Shown: in pieces, positions 61,118-64,000 of the stretch
How the letters are laid out: the number at the start of each line of letters is the position of its first letter
Position numbering within the stretch: position 1 is the stretch's first letter
Origin: Candidatus Ornithospirochaeta avicola
Lineage (GTDB): Bacteria > Spirochaetota > Spirochaetia > Sphaerochaetales > Sphaerochaetaceae
Direction of reading: 5' to 3'
DNA length: 64,000 bases
NCBI GenBank assembly: GCA_019113245.1
Contig: DXHU01000020.1
Span: 28,101 to 92,100 of the forward strand
The notes under the pieces: generated by a model
What the model was told of the DNA's origin: nothing
Databases searched by the model: none
What the model saw: the letters and a program-made list of their open reading frames with translations, nothing else
Program-made: the position numbers and the translations under genes

Positions 61118-62278
61118 TCAGAAAGAGGTCTTTCTTGTTCTCCTGTTCTTCAGCGTGGTGCAAATGAAATTCAGCGCAAGAAGAAGCAGCATGTAATACG
61201 GGAAGAAAGAAAGAGAGAAAATATCTGAAAGAATGCCGAAAAACGGCGTTATTATCATGCCTCCAATGTATGCAAAGCTCATCTGGAGCCCGATTATTCC
61301 TGCGCTGTATTTCGTGTCAAAGCATGTTACGCTCTGATGCACCATAGCAGGATATATAGGCCCGAAAGAAAATCCCATGATGAATATGATTGCATATAAA
61401 AGCACATGGCTTTCTGTCATCATCAGGACAAGCAGAGCAAGAAGTATAAAAGCCTGGCTTGTCCTTATCATGATGCTCTCCTTGACTCTGTTTGCAATAA
61501 AGCCCGTGATGATTCTTCCTGCTGTTATTCCCAGATATACCATGCTTGTCATTGACGCTGCATCTGATGCGCTTATTTCTTTGCCGAACACAAGATAGCT
61601 TGCTATCCAGGAAATCGTCACACCTTCAAAGGCATAGAAAGTGAAAGCAAGGCATGATGGGAGCGCTCCCGGAACACGGAGAAGCTCAGCAATGCTGTAG
61701 GCCTTCTCCTTTTTCTCATCATACGGACTCCCATCCTTTTTCCACAGTTTCTTTGAAAGAAGCACTATGATGAATATGACAGTCTGTATTGCTGAAAGAA
61801 TAACATACGCGCTCCTCCATGAGCCTCCGCTTGCTAAAAGACGGGAAAGGAGGATTGGCGCAATTATTGTTCCCAATCCCCAGAATGCATGAAGAAAGTT
61901 CATCTGCGCGGGGGAATAGTTTCTTGCAACATAATCATTCAGCGCTGTATCTATTGCTCCCCCTCCAAGTCCAAGAGGAAGAGCAAAGAGGATTAAAAGG
62001 TAAATGCTGTTTACTCTTGATATGAAAAAGAGTGCCGTGAATGTAAGAACAATTGAAAATGCCGTGACAGCATAGGTACCGAACTTTCTCATTGCCTTCT
62101 GTGCGAAGATGGAAGAGAACACGGTGCAGAGAGACACGCATACATTGACAATTGCAAGGGATGAAACTGATGCATGAAGCTCACCATGCATCACGGGCCA
62201 TGCAGTTCCAAGTACGGAATCTGGAAGGCCCAGTGATATAAATGCTGAGTATATTACAAGAAGTAGCAGTGTCGCCAT
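61118..62278 (-). CDS. Major facilitator superfamily transporter
   Basis: A 386-residue inner-membrane carrier with 12 predicted helices, similar in layout to fucose/sugar-type MFS permeases (GLPDSVLGTAWPVM at the start, LGLGGGAIDTALNDYVARNYSPAQMNFLHAFWGLGTIIAP). Substrate uncertain. ATG lies two bases after the pyk stop (TGATTATG) without its own ribosome site, so it is translated by reinitiation and shares the pyk transcript. Confidence 0.85.
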   Translation of the reverse strand: MATLLLLVIYSAFISLGLPDSVLGTAWPVMHGELHASVSSLAIVNVCVSLCTVFSSIFAQKAMRKFGTYAVTAFSIVLTFTALFFISRVNSIYLLILFALPLGLGGGAIDTALNDYVARNYSPAQMNFLHAFWGLGTIIAPILLSRLLASGGSWRSAYVILSAIQTVIFIIVLLSKKLWKKDGSPYDEKKEKAYSIAELLRVPGALPSCLAFTFYAFEGVTISWIASYLVFGKEISASDAASMTSMVYLGITAGRIITGFIANRVKESIMIRTSQAFILLALLVLMMTESHVLLYAIIFIMGFSFGPIYPAMVHQSVTCFDTKYSAGIIGLQMSFAYIGGMIITPFFGILSDIFSLSFFPYYMLLLLALNFICTTLKNRRTRKTSF

Positions 62279-62280
62279 AA

Positions 62281-63696
62281 TCAGATTTTCGAAATCTGAA
62301 GTGTATCAGAGCCGCCGTTACCAGTCATAGAACCAGCAATTGAAACTACAAGATCACCCTTGTTTATAAGACCGGTTGAGAGCGCAAGCTTGGTGCTCTG
62401 CTTTCTCATCTGCTCCCTGTCCTCAGTATATGGGGCAATCTTCGGATAAACTCCATAGTTCAGTCTAAGCTGACGGGCTGCCCTCTTGTCTGTGACGCAT
62501 GCGATTACCGGGCATGCCGGGCGGTAGAATGATACAAAGTGAGCTGTCCTTCCAGTAACAGTCATTACGATTATTGCCTTTGCATCAAGGAAGAAAGAAC
62601 CTTCAACTGCAGCAGCGGCAATCGTGTTCATGATATCAGAACCAAGCTTGAGCTGCTTTGTGACAAAGCGCTTCTTATAGTCTATCTGAGTCTCTGTGTA
62701 TTCTGCTATGTCGCTCATGGCCCTGACTGCCTCAACAGGATATTTTCCTGCAGCAGTTTCTCCTGAGAGCATTATGCATGTAGTTCCGTCATAGATTGCA
62801 TTTGCGACATCCGACACCTCTGCCCTTGTCGGCCTCGGGTGCTCTGTCATTGACTCAAGCATCTGTGTTGCAGTAACAACAATCTTGCCTCTCTCATAGC
62901 ATTTCTTGATTATATGCTTCTGGATTGAAGGAAGCTCTGCAAACGGAATCTCAACTCCCATATCGCCTCGGGCAACCATCACTCCGTCAACGATTTCTAT
63001 GATCTTGTCGAGATTGTCAACTCCGCTTCTGTTCTCTATCTTGGCAATAATCTGGATTGACTCTCCACCATTCACATTCAGAAGCTTTCTCAGCTTCTTC
63101 GCATCATTTTCATTTCTCATGAATGATGCGGCGATGAAATCCACACCCATTTCAATTCCAAAGAGAATGTCAGACCTGTCCTGTTCTGATATGTAGTTCT
63201 GGTCAATCTCCACGCCTGGAATGTTGATTGATTTCCTGTTTGACACCTTTCCGGGATTGTCAACACGGCAGATTACATCCCTTCCGCTTATCTCTACAAC
63301 CTTAAGAGAAACAAGACCATCGTCAATAAGGATGTTAGTACCAATTTCCACATCTTCGGCAAGGTACGGGAATGTGATAGTGACTCCTTCCTTTGTCCCC
63401 GGCTCTTCCTTATCTGCATATAGTGTGAAAAGCTGGTCTTTCTCAAGATAGATCTTGCCTTCGGCAAAGTCCTTTACCCTGATTTCCGGTCCCTTTGTGT
63501 CAAGGATAAGAGGAATGTTCACTCCCATTTCCTCAGATACTCTTCTTACTCTTTCAATTCTTTCCTGATGTTCTTCGTGTGAGCCATGTGAGAAATTGAA
63601 CCTGGCAGCATCCATTCCGTTTTCAATTAAAGCTCTGACCTTGTCATCAGAGTTCACTGCAGGTCCCATTGTGCATATGATTTTCGTCTTTCGCAT
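62281..63696 (-). CDS. pyk: Pyruvate kinase
   Basis: A 471-residue glycolytic enzyme making pyruvate and ATP from phosphoenolpyruvate and ADP. The barrel begins TKIICTMGPAV, followed by FNFSHGSHEEH, the active-site IIAKIENRSGVDNLDKI, VMVARGDMGVEI, VTATQMLESM and MLSGETAAGKYPVEAV, then the C-terminal allosteric domain. The start ATG 63696 has AGGTG upstream; a TTG five codons earlier is less likely. A TATAAT box lies around 63728-63733 with a leader of about 25 bases. Confidence 0.96.
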   Translation of the reverse strand: MRKTKIICTMGPAVNSDDKVRALIENGMDAARFNFSHGSHEEHQERIERVRRVSEEMGVNIPLILDTKGPEIRVKDFAEGKIYLEKDQLFTLYADKEEPGTKEGVTITFPYLAEDVEIGTNILIDDGLVSLKVVEISGRDVICRVDNPGKVSNRKSINIPGVEIDQNYISEQDRSDILFGIEMGVDFIAASFMRNENDAKKLRKLLNVNGGESIQIIAKIENRSGVDNLDKIIEIVDGVMVARGDMGVEIPFAELPSIQKHIIKKCYERGKIVVTATQMLESMTEHPRPTRAEVSDVANAIYDGTTCIMLSGETAAGKYPVEAVRAMSDIAEYTETQIDYKKRFVTKQLKLGSDIMNTIAAAAVEGSFFLDAKAIIVMTVTGRTAHFVSFYRPACPVIACVTDKRAARQLRLNYGVYPKIAPYTEDREQMRKQSTKLALSTGLINKGDLVVSIAGSMTGNGGSDTLQISKI

Positions 63697-63711
63697 ATAG
63701 TTACACCTCAA

Positions 63712-63841
63712 AATAAAGCAGTTTCATTATATAAAAGTGAGAATATTTTTGGAATAAGGTTTCAAATTATTCTAATTATGCGACTGCAGACCAGCCCAGA
63801 AAGAATAATATCACGACCCCAAAGTATGATGTAATTTTTAG
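63712..63841. promoter_or_regulatory. pyk promoter and CRISPR-flanking region
   Basis: It holds the pyk -10 (minus TATAAT at about 63728-63733) and AT-rich sequence. The 16-base string at 63809-63824 recurs, with one change, at 63892-63907 in the end of the first CRISPR spacer. No gene seen. Confidence 0.4.
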
Positions 63842-64000
63842 AAGTCAGGAGATTAACTTACTTTAAAGTGCTATAATGACACTTGTGATTTTATCACGAC
63901 TCCAAAGATTGAGGACGTCACCTTAATTAAAAAGTGTTATAATGATGTGGTCAAGCGCCACAAGCGGGATGTTATTGAGGACGTCACCTTAATTAAAAAG
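63842..64000 (+). CRISPR. Start of a CRISPR array, type II-C-like (truncated by window edge)
   Basis: Period 66. A degenerate 36-nt repeat (63842-63877), 30-nt spacer (63878-63907), full 36-nt repeat (63908-63943), 30-nt spacer (63944-63973) and the first 27 bases of the next repeat (63974-64000), identical to the previous one. Repeats begin ATTGAGGACGTCACC and end AAAAAGTGTTATAAT; the degenerate copy ends AAAGTGCTATAAT. The 36/30 geometry and the TGnTATAAT ending resemble type II-C repeats of Neisseria and Campylobacter, where each repeat carries its own promoter. The degenerate repeat marks the array end. No cas gene lies in the window. Confidence 0.85.

Noticed and set aside
1..64000. Selenocysteine codons (in-frame TGA) in selD, xdh or accessory genes
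   Set aside because: All these genes are intact with ordinary cysteines; selenium in this hydroxylase type is a labile cofactor, so TGA read-through is not needed.
1..64000. tRNA, rRNA, insertion sequences, integrases or prophage genes
   Set aside because: I looked through the few gaps over 70 bases and the protein list; no T-loop-like GTTCRA signals in gaps, no transposase or integrase, and no long repeats other than the CRISPR.

Overview
This is a 64-kb gene-dense chromosomal window with moderate GC. There are about 60 protein genes, almost no free space, many 4-nt overlaps inside operons, and no rRNA, tRNA, transposase or prophage gene that I can recognise. The host looks like an anaerobic, probably gut-associated, diderm of the Spirochaetota (Sphaerochaeta/Treponema side). 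The indications are a short alanyl-tRNA synthetase without the C-terminal C-Ala domain, a secreted lipid-free binding protein of the AGGAKEE type, a small outer-membrane beta-barrel, and a type II-C-like CRISPR repeat. This assignment is inference and not marker-gene proof.

Layout. 1-6.6 kb: end of proC, serS, pncB, an unrecognised protein, and proB-proA. 6.6-19.3 kb: selenium/molybdenum support genes. These are yqeB and yqeC; a Mn-type CDF exporter; a FecCD-type ABC uptake operon carrying a methyltransferase; ygeW; selD, a DUF3343 gene, a TusA/YedF-like gene and yedE; and, divergently, a class-V cysteine desulfurase-like enzyme, an XdhC-type chaperone and a TetR regulator. 19.3-35.6 kb: a purine-type catabolic block. 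It holds one five-gene operon with two molybdenum hydroxylases (xdhA, the [2Fe-2S] subunit and xdhB, then ygfM-xdhD) and a ygfK-ssnA-ygeY operon, followed by a DUF3320 protein and two fold-type-II PLP enzymes. 35.6-52.4 kb: membrane and housekeeping genes (lgt-like, MATE, a HTH/Fic-like regulator operon with an amidohydrolase and a DtxR-type regulator, an FAD oxidoreductase, a candidate structured RNA, a two-component system, rpsD, trxA, a GH2 enzyme, ychF, hflX, an OMP). 52.4-63.7 kb: rlmN, a complete ECF transporter operon, DUF3842, an SGNH esterase, alaS, a DprA-like protein, panE, an MFS carrier and pyk. 63.84 kb to the edge: the start of a CRISPR array (one degenerate and two regular 36-nt repeats, 30-nt spacers) running off the window.

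How it fits together. SelD, YedE, YedF/TusA, DUF3343, the cysteine desulfurase-like protein, YqeB, YqeC and XdhC are the set expected to supply labile selenium and sulfurated molybdenum cofactor to selenium-dependent hydroxylases. XdhA/B with the [2Fe-2S] subunit, and XdhD/YgfM with YgfK, SsnA, YgeY and YgeW, match the Enterobacteriaceae ygeW-xdhD region, a set linked to anaerobic purine breakdown. HyuA, YgeX and YqeA equivalents are not in the window. The two PLP enzymes beside ygfK are candidates for the missing lyase step (inference).

Most notable regulatory observations: at least fourteen genes have a good -10 box 6-9 nt before the start codon and no Shine-Dalgarno sequence (leaderless mRNAs). 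One 26-bp dyad, CCATT-N16-AATGG, sits in the same register on the FecCD promoter and on the yedE/desulfurase divergent promoter. Each CRISPR repeat ends in an extended -10 box.
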